Of a DNA stretch of 64,000 nucleotides, positions 38,260 to 57,324 are shown one piece after another. Made by a program: the position numbers and the translations under genes. Below the pieces are notes generated by a model. It did not search any database. It was not told where the DNA came from and saw nothing but the letters and a program-made list of their open reading frames with translations. Position 1 is the stretch's first letter. Every line of letters begins with the position of its first letter. This DNA comes from Piscicola geometra (taxonomy: Eukaryota; Annelida; Clitellata; Hirudinida; Piscicolidae), in contig OX030960.1 of the NCBI GenBank assembly GCA_943735955.1, positions 3,922,233 to 3,986,232 of the forward strand. Direction: 5' to 3'.

Positions 38260-38819
38260 TCATCACCATCATCACCAATGCAGGACTATCGTTGGTGGTG
38301 GAGGTCATTCATTGTGTCAGGTGGCTCAGCCCTTTACGTCAGTGTCTACTCTGTCTTCTACTTCGTCACCAAGGTGCCTGGAAGGTGTTGTAAGGGGGGG
38401 GGGGGGGGTGGTGAGGGCCACAACTATTATTATTTAAACCAATGCCGCTGTGGTTGTTGCTACTCTTTCATCTATTTCAAACGTCATCCACAACCAACCA
38501 CCATCTCAACCACCATCATCCACAACTACCACCCACGCAATCACCCCCCACAACCAGATCCAAAAGCAACATCCTCTCCCATTAACCACCACACAACACA
38601 ACCACCCTCCACCATGCAACCCTCTCCTCCCCAACCACCCCCTCCCTTCCTCTCCCCCCCCCCCAACAGCTAGAGATCACCGACTTCATTCCCACGCTCC
38701 TCTACTTCGGCTACACGGCTCTCATGGTGCTCACCTTCTGGCTCCTGACCGGCACGATCGGCTTCTACGCCGCCTACTTCTTCGTCAAGAAGATCTACGC
38801 GGCCATCAAGATCGACTAG
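31253..38819 (+). CDS. TM9SF4: Transmembrane 9 superfamily member 4-like (nonaspanin)
   Basis: Nineteen exons, all phases consistent, 612 residues: 31253-31366, 31541-31640, 31781-31824, 32006-32115, 32430-32526, 32991-33074, 33251-33341, 33642-33794, 34730-34800, 35236-35368, 35708-35789, 36092-36167, 36789-36872, 37102-37197, 37423-37502, 37767-37830, 37958-38077, 38284-38373, 38670-38819. A signal peptide ([18 protein letters not shown]) leads into [10 protein letters not shown], then a lumenal domain with YEHGYRLGY, the [20 protein letters not shown] block and nine hydrophobic helices. The YEHGYRLG and GDVFRPP blocks fit TM9SF4 better than TM9SF2/3. The protein ends [10 protein letters not shown]; the KxD end is the Golgi-retention signal of the family. 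TM9SF proteins help sort membrane proteins with Gly-rich transmembrane segments in the Golgi. Nearly every intron holds a microsatellite or minisatellite. Confidence 0.96.
33795..34520 (+). repeat. G-rich minisatellite starting at a splice donor (TM9SF4 intron 8)
   Basis: About 36 variable copies of an 18-22 base unit such as ggtgggtgggtggtcaatgg. The first GT of the array is the intron's own donor (TCAG|gtgggt at 33795). The RNA carries GGGTGGGTGG runs that could form quadruplexes. Confidence 0.95.
35627..35682. repeat. (CA)n microsatellite, TM9SF4 intron 10
   Basis: About 27 uninterrupted CA units, 25 bases before the next acceptor. Confidence 0.95.
35996..36087. repeat. (ATC)n microsatellite, TM9SF4 intron 11
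   Basis: Trinucleotide array ending directly at the acceptor ctacag of the next exon (36092). A (GAT)n run lies upstream at 35928-35950. Confidence 0.95.
36300..36778. repeat. Minisatellite, about 23-bp unit, TM9SF4 intron 12
   Basis: Repeats of accatcccaaccaaccacac and variants fill the intron up to the acceptor of exon 13 (36789). Purine-free over long stretches except for A. Confidence 0.9.
37011..37082. repeat. (CA)n microsatellite, TM9SF4 intron 13
   Basis: About 36 CA units, 20 bases before exon 14. Confidence 0.95.
38166..38260. repeat. (TAG)n microsatellite, TM9SF4 intron 17
   Basis: About 30 perfect TAG units ending 24 bases before the exon 18 acceptor. It is stop-rich in one frame and offers many AG dinucleotides near a 3' splice site. 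Confidence 0.95.
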
Positions 38820-39120
38820 GGCGGCCGCCGCTGCTGCTTGTCGTTTATCATCATCTCCAGCATCAGCATCGCCATCATTGCCATCATCATCATCAGGATC
38901 GTCTATTAACATCATCATCAGCAGGATCGTCGATTAACATCATCATCAGGATCGTCTATTAACATCATCATCATCATTGGTTGGGAGCATCTCCATCGTC
39001 ATCAAGGTTGATTAGTATCATCATCATCAAGATCATCGTCATTAATTAGGGTCATCATCATCATCATCATCATTGATTATTAGGGAAAGGTTGGCAGGTG
39101 GATGGAGGATGTTTTTTTGA

Positions 39121-39460
39121 TGGTTGGTTTGAGAGAGAGAGTGGAGTTTGTGAGAGTGGTTGGTTGGTTTGAGAGAGAGAGTGGAGTTTGTGAGAGTGGT
39201 TGGTTGGTTTGAGAGAGAGAGTGAAGTTGGTGAGAGTGGTTGGTTGGTTTGAGAGAGAGAGTGAAGTTGGTGAGAGTGGTTGGTTGGTTTGAGAGAGAGA
39301 GTGAAGTTGGTGAGAGTGGTTGGTTGGTTTGAGAGAGAGAGTGAAGTTGGTGAGAGTGGTTGGTTGGTTTGAGAGAGAGAGTGAAGTTGGTGAGAGTGGT
39401 TGGTTGGTTTGAGAGAGAGAGTGAAGTTGGTGAGAGTGGTTGGTTGGTTTGAGAGAGAGA
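39121..39460. repeat. Minisatellite, 40-bp unit
   Basis: About 8.5 near-identical copies of a 40-base unit (tggttggtttgagagagaga followed by gtgaagttggtgagagtggt). The first two units carry gtggagtttg instead, so the array was extended from the right-hand variant. Confidence 0.95.
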
Positions 39461-39574
39461 GGGTTGGAAATTGTTAGGAGGGTTGCTTAGTGATCTTTGA
39501 TTGAGTATTGGTGGTGTGTGATGGGGGTTAAGATATATAGAAGTAGTAGTAATAGTAGTAGTAGTTGTTGTAGT

Positions 39575-39708
39575 AGTGGTGGTGGTGGTGGTGCTGGTGG
39601 TGCTGGTGCTGCTGGTGGTGGTGGTGGTAGTGGTGGTGGTGGTGGTGGTGGTGGTGGTGGTGGTGGTGGTGGTGGTGGTGGTGGTGGTGGTGGTGTTGGT
39701 GGTGGCGA
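39575..39708. repeat. (GGT)n microsatellite
   Basis: Mostly uninterrupted GGT units following the minisatellite. Confidence 0.95.
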
Positions 39709-41166
39709 TTGGTGATTGAGATGTAGTGTACGACATTTTCACGCTTTCATAGCTTGTCACCACGACAGAGATTCGTTGCAATTGACGAGTGATGTGGGTG
39801 GATTTGTGGATGCAAGCTCTTTCAGATGCTTTGAGATGTTTCAATCGCTTTCGATGGTTTCGTATGCGGCTTCCAGTGCTGGAAGTGTTTCGAGGTGGCG
39901 CCTATACATTGGTATGTAGATGGTTTTGAATTGGTTGACTTGTCGATGTTGTGTCTAACCGCATGAACGTAATGTTATTAAATAGATCCATCGTTTTTCA
40001 ATCAATCAATCATTCATCCGTCTATCTTTCTATTCATACTATTACTACTACTACGGTTCCGTTCATTCCTTCATACATTTATCCAGCGTATCAATCCATC
40101 TTTGAGCCATTCATCGGCTCTTTACATTCTGTTGGTTAACTTTGTTTCACTTCTAACCTCACAACCGCGTATAAAGGATGACAATTTGCATAGATTAAAA
40201 ACTCTAATTACACCATCATAATCATCATCATCATCTTCTTCTTCATCAGCACTGCTTTAATGATCTTTATCTTCATTAACTTTTCAATTTAATTATCAAT
40301 ATTTAGTGTTTAGATACCATAGTAATTACTACTTGCACACACCGATGAACAAATACGCGCACACATACATGGGTTTGTGTGTCCTCATTATATCGTTTAA
40401 ATGTATGGCTGAGATTTTGAGTTTTATTTATCATTATAACGTGATTTCTGATTTGTCGCAGGTATTATTTTGTTGCGTCAGTTCTTTACTCATTTATGAT
40501 TTGTTAAATAAAAATTATTTATAAATGCATATTCGCAAGGTTTTGATTGTATATTGCAAAAATGTTTCTTTTCAATAAAAAAATGAAGTAAATATGGTAT
40601 AGTTAATTTTGAGTATTAAAAGAATGGTTTTTTAATTTATTCAGTTTTGAGGGTGACGATGATTTTATTTATTTGCATATAAATGTAAATATGTCTGATT
40701 TTATTATGTTTAACTAAAAATTAATGTTATTTAATCAATATTAAGTTCCTGTATTATTTAATCTAGGTGGTAACAAAATTGTGCACATTTTTGTCATAAA
40801 AAGAGTACTAGATTTCTAATTAGTTTCATTAATTTAGTAATTTCTCTTCTAAAAATAAACTGGAATAATTATCATTTGCTGGCATGACTGATAGAAAGAA
40901 TAATTTTGCCATTTATCAAATTTCTTAGACTGAAAATATTTGAAAGCATTTTTATGTTGTAAAAACTTGTACTAATTTATAATTGTGGTATATAATATTT
41001 TAAATATATTTCAATGATTTATTGTTGTATTTGTTAAAATTCATTTAAATTCGAACACAACTTGAAAATAGCCGACATTTAATTGACATCTATTAGATAG
41101 ATCCACGAGAATTCACTTTTACAGTCTTGAATCCACTCATCGCGGGATAAAGTTGTAAAGTTATTA

Positions 41167-49434
<8,268 letters not shown>

Positions 49435-49461
49435 TGGTGGTGGTGATGAGGATGATGATGT

Positions 49462-49511
<50 letters not shown>

Positions 49512-50093
49512 TTGAGGATCCGAGTGTGAAAATAAGGATGAAAATGATGAGGCTGATAAGGATGAAGATGATGAGGCTGATACTGATGATGATGGTTATG
49601 AATCTTAAATTATAATATTTTCATTATTGTCAGTGATGAGTAAAAAGTAAAACTTTTCTCGCTTCTTTTATTAACAGTAACTTTTCATATATATTTCTAT
49701 GTTTTCACCAATAAAAGCATTCACAAGTATAAATTTAGCTCGTAGTTTAACTTTAAAATAGTATACTCATATTTTTTGTTTAACTTGAAATTTGAAAAAA
49801 ATGTATAATTAGTAAAGTAAATATAACTTTTTTTTTGAAAAAATATATTAATTTTAAATATTAAAGACTATAATATAAATATCAATTAATAGTTTAGCAG
49901 TTCATCGGTACTCAACCGCTGCTACCTGTATCAGCCGAGAGCACAGGTATTAATGCAATCCACAGACTCCTGTATCCAAAACAATATTCATACGTTGAGA
50001 TACATTTTCAAAATTTCTAAACTATGCTTTATATATATTTTTAATAAAAATCAACAGAGAATAGCTTTAAAGGTCGCTTAAGATATTGCTAGT
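49435..50093. other. Intergenic between LARP7 and the Cache gene
   Basis: First a (GAT)n tract that forms the start of the LARP7 3' UTR (49435-49600), then AT-rich DNA. No exon seen. The 5' UTR of the next gene lies in the last part. Confidence 0.6.
49710..49715 (+). terminator. Polyadenylation signal candidate for LARP7
   Basis: AATAAA 276 bases after the LARP7 stop, in caccaataaaagcattcac. Confidence 0.55.
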
Positions 50094-53000
50094 ATGAAAG
50101 AAAGAAATAGCGGGGAGAGAAATAAGAAAGGATGGGTTAATTTCCGAGGTATCTTGGCGATGTTGGTGTTGGTGGTTGCGGCAGGTCTGCGGGATGTGTC
50201 TGGCAAGGGCTACTTGCACGCGTACGACTGGATGGAGTACGACAAGTTCGATGAACTCGACGACCGCATGATGGCCGTCAACGAATTCAACTGCGCCTCC
50301 AAGTCTGCCAGCGAACTCAGACTGCCTGCCGACTCGGTGGCTCAAGTGCCCATGTTCAACCGACTGCTCAGTTACATTGTCTACCCCAACAGAACCAAGC
50401 TTCTCCACACGCACAATATGGCCCTGAACCGGGCATTCTTCTTCAGCTACATCTTCCAAAAACTTGGCGCTTCTGATCAATTTCCCCAACAGCCGGGCTT
50501 CCTGTACTACTACTTCTCGACGATTGCCGATGTCTCCGCAAACCCCGACAACATCAACGGATCTGGTATTTTCTTCGATAAAGATAGCGCTTTTGCAACG
50601 TGGTTCAAAACACTGCCCTTCAACACGACCCTCCCTCTCTTCGGGCCAAGAGCTTACCGTTTCGATGACTACAACGAACCCACCAACTGGATCAGAGAAC
50701 CAACCAACCGCACCATCAACGCCTTCGACAACGGCGCAGGCGAGAATTACACGCTCAAATCGTACAAGATCAACCAGTGGTACGACCTATTCCTGCCTGA
50801 CCAGGAGGTTGACAAAGCGGAAGATTCAAAAAAGAAATTTCCCTACGGAATCGGCATAAAGTACTCGAACCAGACTGGAAAGTTTGAGTCGGACGTATTC
50901 AAGTCGTACATGATCTACGGGCCGCCATCTCCCGGTCAGAAGGACACCGAGCACTTGCCGGTCCTCTTCACCGAGCCCTACTTCGACTGCGGCCGCTCGA
51001 ACCGATGGATCGTGTCGGCTGTGGCTCCCGTGGTCGACTTCATTCCCCGATACTTGGAGTGGTTTCATTTGAGAAGGAACACGTTAGTCGTGTGTTTATG
51101 TTTTTTAAAAGATTTATTAATATACAAAAATATGTTTCTAGTTACTTAAAACATCTTATCTAGATTGTGTAATTCATAAATATTAATAAAAAAATATTTT
51201 TATTTTACACATTCAGCCTATTTGATCCTAATTAAAGATGACTTGTAAATCTCATCAAATATTTATTTTGTAACCTTCTAAAAACATAATTACCAAGCCA
51301 TTTTGCTTCCCTCCAGTTACACAGCAGTGACAACGATGAACATGGAGTTTCTGGACATCGACTTCAACCCTTGTCCCTTCAGTATGGGCCATGTGGGTCC
51401 CAACTACCTCAACAACATCACCCGCTGCAAACCCACCACTATTGTGAGTTATAGACTATAAGCTATATAGCCTATAGTCTATAACTTATATAAGATATAG
51501 TCTCATTGCATCTTTAAACTGTTTAAAATGCATTTTATTTCATTTGTATTCTTTTTTAATCAAAAGTTTATGCTATACGTAAAATATAGTCTCCACTTAT
51601 TAAATCTTAGCGAAAAATATTATCGAACATAAAAATCTTCTGTAACCAAGAGATATTACAAATATCTAAAAACTACACACAAATCTTAAAATTTAATGCG
51701 ATCATTCAACCTTCAGTGTGAGCCCTTGTACGGCTGGGGCTTCAGAAGAGGAGGTTACATATGCATGTGCAAGCCAGGCTACAGACTGCCTCCCTGGCAG
51801 ATAGGTCCTTTCCTCGGAATCGAAATCGAAAGTGCAACGTACTGGGAATATCAGAACGGATTTGATTGCATTCCAGTCGAATGTTGGTTTTTCAAGGATC
51901 TAATTTGATCTAAAGTTATATTTTTAGAATAGTTTTTAGTATGATTTATTATTATATTCTTAACTAAACCATTATACAAAATGGATTTTCATTTGTTTTA
52001 TATTTCAAAGTTTTTTCTATAAAGCGTGATTATCTAACAGCAATCATCAATATTTGAACCCACCCACAACCAGTGAGGGTTGTGATTCCGGTCATAAGAA
52101 ACAACGGCACGGCTGGAACTCCAAACTTTGACATAAACAAGAGAAAGAAAAGAAGTTTGGAAGATGAAGAAGACGAAGATGAGGAAGAAGAAGAAGAGGA
52201 AGATTTGAGGACGAATGAAGAGAAGTATGGAATTGACTGCAAGCGTCCCGAGAGAGCGAGGAAGACTGACCGAGCCCTGATGCACATCCCTGCGAAGGTT
52301 CAACAGTCCAGAATCCTGAACAAGAAGCTGAGACTATTGCGAATGTTCAACTTGAAGGAGAGTCGTGTGCAGGTCGAGAGGCAAGGAGGCGCCATGGTTA
52401 CAGTGCAAAAGGTGGTTCCAAGGGTCTCCCACTATTACCACCTCCAAAATATCACCAATCGCAAGATACAGTTTGTGCCCAGGTAGAGCTGAAGTTTTTA
52501 TTTAAAATTATTAAATAAATAACTTTAAACGATTTGTAAAATTCGAATTCAATACGATAATATATTTACGTAGTCATGACCTTGTCTCTGCCTTAAACCA
52601 CCAGATACGACAAGGAAAGCTTGAGATTCAGAAGGAGGGTGAAGAGACAGGCATTCGACGAAACAGCCCACAGAAGAATGACTGAAATCCTCAACTTCAA
52701 AACGTCCGTTAATGGCGACACTTGCAAAAACTTTAAAAAAGAAGAGCTCTACCTGCCCGGAGATGTGGGCTACAACGTCGATAAAGCCTTCAGCAACCAA
52801 GCGAGGACAGCTCTACGACTCTCGCACTTTTTGAGCAACTTCTTGCAGAATGTCGACAAGTATGAAGAGTATGGGAACCTGAGGGGAGACCGTCTTTTAA
52901 ACAAGGAGCAGGTTGGTAGAGCTTTACAGGATCATCGACTTCATAGAAGAATAATTTTTTGATTTTGATTTAATTTAGAACATTTAAATCATATTTTTAA

Positions 53001-54690
53001 TGATATGTTTTAATATTTTAAACTTTAAATCAACGTTTTACAAAAAATTTTAAAAAATATATTCACACCCATTATTTAAGCAACTCGAAAACCACTCAAC
53101 CACCAGATCTTCGGAGAAGTGCTGGCCAACACGATGGGTGACTTGAAGATGAAGGGCAGTGGCGTCTTTTTCGACCTGCACAAGTTCATCACTCAAGACG
53201 GTAAAACCAAGGAGCTTTTCGGACCATACGCCTATCGGTACGAAAAGCCACCGGATGAGAACAGCCCTAACAACGACGTGGCAAACACCAACTTCCGAGC
53301 GATCGACAAGGCGGGTTTGCCTAATAACTACATCGACGAGCCTTGGTTCAAAAACATCAAAGAGAGATGGCAGTCAAACACTTACGGTCTCTCGAGGATC
53401 CGTGAAAAGTTGCGCATCAGAAACAACCAGAATGGAACCAGTCAGGTGTGCATTGAATTTTATTTCAACAAGTTTATGTAGCACACAACACTTGAGTGAA
53501 GTTGAATCTCGAGATTAATTTTTCATCATCAAACACCGCAGATTGACTTTCTTCTCTACCCCATGTACTACCAAGCACCAAACGTCGAAGATGGACTGTG
53601 GTCAGTGCCCTACTTCATGTGTGATGGAGATGTGGACGAGTGGGTGGTCACTTACTCAACACCCTTCTTCGGTCTTAACTCTGTCGGCAGTGACATCGAA
53701 TTCAAGTGAGTTCAACACGTGCCAATCTCAAAGCATTAATTTTAATCAAAACTAGTTTGTATTAATTTCTTCAAATAAATAATGGAATAAATGGTTCTAA
53801 ATAAATATAAAATAAATAAAACGATTCTTTTTTCCTTCAGGGGTGTGGTGACGGTGGATGTGAGGTTGGATGAGCTGGATATAGTTCAATGTCCTCAAGA
53901 CTACTTCGTTCCTAACGCTTTCAAAGACACCGCCAGATGCCACTATGAGTCTACCTACGTAAGCAGATGTGATAAGACTCGAAAGTTGTAAAACCAATTT
54001 GTATATACAATTTTGAAACTTTTGATCATTTCATTTATAAAACTATTAGTAATTACTTTTTTTCCAATTCATAAATGTATTTGGGCATTCAATCTCACGA
54101 ATATAACTGACAAAAATACCAAGTTTTACCCTAATTAATTAGAAACCATTTCACTACCACCATTATAACCTAATAACCACCATTCTCCAGCTCCACCACC
54201 ATTCAACAACCAACTCTACAGTGCGTCCCGATAATGGGCTGGAAGTTCAAGATAGGCGCCTACAAGTGCAACTGCAAGGTCGGCTACGAGTACCCCTTCA
54301 ACGACAACCAGTGGTACTTCGACGGGCAGACGATGGAAGAAGAGTACCGCAAGTTGATCACCGGAGACGAGCAGACCAGGTGATTGAAATGGGGTTTTTA
54401 TTTTTTGTTTTGAGGCTTTTGTTGTTAAGGCAAATTGAGCTTAGTATAGGTATTTTGCTATTTAAGGGAAATACTGTGTAGTTTTCTGATAATTTACTAT
54501 ATATAGTAAGTAACTATTTATTTTGGTATACCTGAATTGAAGAGAAATAATAAAAAATCTACCTTAAATCCGTTTCAGGTACGATAACCTTGTATGCAGA
54601 GTGTCGATATCATCACATCTCTTCTCTAACCTCCCCCTCATCATCTTTTCAATTGCCATCATCACCTATCTACAGCATATTGTTTACTAA
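50094..54690 (+). CDS. Protein with two tandem GPR158-type Cache + EGF-like modules, no seven-helix domain
   Basis: Ten exons, phases consistent, 962 residues: 50094-51082, 51317-51443, 51717-51882, 52074-52482, 52605-52911, 53107-53445, 53542-53705, 53841-53958, 54222-54379, 54579-54690. A hydrophobic signal (ILAMLVLVVAAGL) leads a first module: a Cache-like domain (LFTEPYFDCGRSNRWIVSAV), then FNPCP, and a Cys-rich EGF-like piece (CEPLYGWGFRRGGYICMCKP). An acidic linker follows. The second module repeats the plan (WSVPYFMCDGDVDEWVVTYS, IVQCP, CVPIMGWKFKIGAYKCNCK). This Cache plus Cys-rich order is that of the GPR158/GPR179/Smog extracellular region. Two dibasic sites, NKRKKR (about residue 453) and RRRVKR (about 579), fit furin and bracket the linker. 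The end, SNLPLIIFSIAIITYLQHIVY, is one hydrophobic stretch: a membrane or GPI-type tail, not a receptor core. Module 1 has many N-glycosylation sites. Function unknown; Cache domains usually bind small molecules. Confidence 0.85.
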
Positions 54691-54878
54691 GCTAGATAAT
54701 TGATTTTTAAACAAATGTTTTATTCATGTTAACTGTTTTTCTTGTTTTTTTAGAAAATGATACTTAGAATAATTTGTACTGGCTCTTTTTAACGAATTAT
54801 CAAAGTGTGTTGAATCGAGGCTTTTAAAATTAATGAATTCCTGCTTCTGTATTTATAAAATTATTTTAATGATCATTA

Positions 54879-54884
54879 AATAAA
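54879..54884 (+). terminator. Polyadenylation signal candidate for the Cache gene
   Basis: AATAAA 189 bases after the stop at 54688-54690. Confidence 0.5.
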
Positions 54885-54990
54885 AAAATACTTGTGAGCG
54901 TTCAGTTAGTGAATAAAAACATGTAAACGGAAGATCATCACACCCACTTGTCGAAGACTTTGACTACATTATTTAAACCCAAAACGAAGT

Positions 54991-54996
54991 TTTATT
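54991..54996 (-). terminator. Polyadenylation signal candidate for the Ly6 gene
   Basis: Minus-strand AATAAA 46 bases past the stop at 55044-55042. The two convergent genes thus end about 110 bases apart. Confidence 0.5.
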
Positions 54997-55041
54997 TTAT
55001 AATTAAAAGTTATTCACGATATATCGTCATTTGCTGGAACA

Positions 55042-55697
55042 TCAGTAGGCCACTTGTGCGTTGCAAAGGTCGTAGTTGCAAGTGCAGACGACTCCGGGGG
55101 CGTAACCATAGACCAACTCACAGCCTAGAAAAGTGGTTCTCTCGCCACAATATCTGTGCTCCATTCCGTTGAGCGCTTGATGATGTTGCGTTGGATTTAC
55201 TCTACGTTAATAATAGTGTACTGTATTGTAATGTAATGTATTGAGTAGGTTTTAAGTGATGTTTGAGAATGAAAAATGGTAAGGTGTAGAATATGACAGT
55301 TTCGCCTAATTTAAATGAAAATTTCAACATTATTAAAAGGTTAGAGCATATACTATTTTCTATTTGATAAGTTGTTATAAAGCAAAACAACAATGAAAAC
55401 ACATGTTCGTAGCATTATGAAGTATAGTAGCATTTTTCAATATTCCATGATATTCTCACCAGAAACGGCAATCACACACATAGTTATTCCAGTGTCACAA
55501 TTCACAATCTTCGTATAGAACTTTTTGAATGGATAGTGGCAAGACATGCTGTTTCTCGAATAAATATTCTCAAGACCACACTCATAACACATTATTGGAA
55601 AAACAGATTTTATGTTCAAAGAAAAGTAAAGAAGAAAAAAGACTAAACTGAATTTTGCTTGTACTAATATTTTATCTTTAGTGTTCATTAAACTCAT
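55042..55697 (-). CDS. Ly6/uPAR-domain (three-finger) secreted protein
   Basis: Two minus-strand exons: 55697-55460 and 55175-55042, joined in phase. A hydrophobic signal (FSLVFFLLYFSLNIKSVFP) precedes one Ly6/uPAR domain with ten cysteines in family order: CYEC, MSC, VNC, TMC, RYCGE, LGC, CTC and the closing DLCN. An alternative start 27 bases upstream (55724) gives MNRSCKILK first. The protein ends CNAQVAY with no hydrophobic GPI signal, so it would be secreted, unless the last exon is spliced further at the GT in cacaa|gtggcc. Invertebrate relatives such as Quiver/Sleepless modulate channels and receptors. The acceptor after catcatcaag (55176-55177) is chosen because it restores a compact domain; an upstream acceptor would add about 11 residues. 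The intron contains a LINE-like tail. Confidence 0.82.
55183..55246 (+). repeat. LINE 3'-end-like fragment in Ly6 intron
   Basis: ggatttactctacgttaata and the following gtattgtaatgtaatgtatt match the block at 27555-27597. It lies within the Ly6 intron, seven bases from the chosen exon 2 acceptor. Confidence 0.5.
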
Positions 55698-56005
55698 TTT
55701 GAGTATTTTACAACTCCTATTCATGCAAAAAAGACGTAAAAAACAAAAGATAAAAGACTAGTTAAACAAAAATGCATATTGTTTTTTAAAATACAAACTT
55801 AATTTTTAAAATACATGATAAATCTGGAAAATCTTTTTTTTATACATAATTAATTAGGGGTTTTAAAATAAATTAATAGATCTAAATTTAAAAAAAAATT
55901 AAATATCTAAGTTCATTTTCGACAAAAGTTATAGTTAAATTATATTTTAGTTTATTGCAAATTTAAAGTTAAGATGAAATATCTTTAAAACTTTAATTGC
56001 CACAA
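55698..56005. promoter_or_regulatory. Divergent promoter region between Ly6 gene and BOLA1
   Basis: The Ly6 ATG (55697, minus) and BOLA1 ATG (56006, plus) face away from each other across 308 AT-rich bases, so the two genes must start within it. I see no specific box. Shared regulation is inference. Confidence 0.4.
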
Positions 56006-56943
56006 ATGTTCACTGTTTCAAGAACTTCTCTGATCAACGTCACAAGAAGAATGATGGTTTTTAAATTCTCTTACAATTATTTATTTTAGAATATTATAAA
56101 AGGTTTATATTATTTTTTTTCATAATTATAAGCAACAGGTATTCATAAAATGAGCTGAATAATTATTTTTTTTACTCATTTTAATTATTAAAACTAATCA
56201 GATTCAAACTATTGATCCTGCAGACTCAGGCTGGACCAATATCACAGTGCATTGATAAAAAGCTGAGAGAACACTTAGATGTATGTGTTTTGTTTATTTA
56301 TAAAATAAAAATTTACATGATTAATTATTAAATAAATAGTATATTATTATTTTTTTCAGCCATCACATCTAGAAATCTTGAATGAAAGTCACAAACACAA
56401 TGTTCCTAAAGACTCAGAAACCCATTTTAGAGTGGTTATTGTTTCAGAGCATTTCAAAGAGTTAAATTTAATGAAGGTTTATGATTTTTAATATTTTATC
56501 ATATCAATTTGATAAACATTTTCAAAAATTGAATAATAGAAGTTTCAAAAATATGGGTTTTGCATAATCTATTTATTTTAACTAAATCCCAAAATAATTT
56601 ATTGAAGAGACATCGTCTGGTTTATGATGTTTTGAAAGAGGAAATGCAGGCTGGAGTACATGCTCTTTCAATTGTGGTACTATTTTAAGAGCTTATTTTT
56701 ATCTATACACTAGATTCTAATGGTTAGAATCTACTGATTAGATTAAAACAACACAATTTCTAGAAATTTTATGCAGATTTACAACATTTATAATTATAAA
56801 AATAATTTTATTTCACAAATATATATTTTTTTGACAATTCAATATTTATTTTTTACTTTTAGGCAAAGACAGAATCGCAATGGCAGCAGTCAGACAAACA
56901 ATGTGGATCATCACCACCATGCTTGGGGGGTGGAGCTAGATGA
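56006..56943 (+). CDS. BOLA1: BolA-like protein 1 (mitochondrial)
   Basis: Five short exons, all phase 0: 56006-56056, 56224-56280, 56360-56476, 56608-56676, 56863-56943, giving 124 residues (human BOLA1 has 137). Exon 1 encodes a small basic, hydroxylated leader (MFTVSRTSLINVTRRMM) that fits a mitochondrial presequence. The BolA fold follows: ISQCIDKKL, HLEILNESHKHNVPKDSETH, FRVVIVSEHF, RHRLVYDVLKEEM and GVHALSIVAKT. The ending SSPPCLGGG is a BOLA1 hallmark. The conserved His of RHRLVY, used with glutaredoxin 5 to hold a 2Fe-2S cluster, is present. BOLA1 works with GLRX5 in mitochondrial iron-sulfur and redox balance. No exon is long enough to show as an open reading frame, so the gene is easily missed. 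Confidence 0.93.
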
Positions 56944-57324
56944 TTTTTTTAAATGTGTCAATACCATAGATATCCTACAAACAACAAGTAGTATACTATA
57001 TCTATGGTCAATACATTTTTTTAATATGGAACAAAAAGGGATAGGGTAAAATATGGGCAGAAGAGCTAGAACCATAGATATAGTATATATACTACTTGTT
57101 GTTTGCAGGATATCTATGACTAGAACAAAAAAGTATAATATAGTTTTTGATATTGTTTTGAAATAATTTTATAAGTATTTTAATTTTATTTTTAGTATTT
57201 GAAAAGTAAAATTGGTCGAATTTATCTATAAAAGTCTTACATTTAAAAAGTAAAAATTAAACGCCAAGTTATTTGATCTGCTGTCTGTTGCTATGCGTTT
57301 TAGTAAAACTTGCTTAAATAAAAA
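56944..57324. other. Intergenic between BOLA1 and the alpha2delta-like gene
   Basis: BOLA1 3' UTR, then the long inverted repeat at 56963-57119, then AT-rich DNA up to the next ATG. Confidence 0.6.
56963..57119. repeat. Long nested inverted repeat (foldback/MITE-like)
   Basis: The arm 56963-57008 (accatagatatcctacaaac ... ctatatctatggt) is the reverse complement of 57071-57119 with few differences, across a 62-base spacer. Each arm itself begins ccatagatat and ends atatctatgg, so the arms are inverted repeats too. Confidence 0.85.

Larger units (their letters stand above)
38820..41166. other. Intergenic between TM9SF4 and LARP7
   Basis: Starts with ATC-rich DNA (38840-39080), then a 40-bp minisatellite and a (GGT)n tract, then ordinary AT-rich DNA from 39720. 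I recognise no exon. The last part must hold the LARP7 promoter. Confidence 0.55.

Noticed and set aside
39080..39844. 254-codon minus-strand frame of Thr and SLSQTNQPL repeats
   Set aside because: It is the translation of the 40-bp minisatellite and the (GGT)n tract. The frame changes meaning at each array and has no start context or conserved domain.
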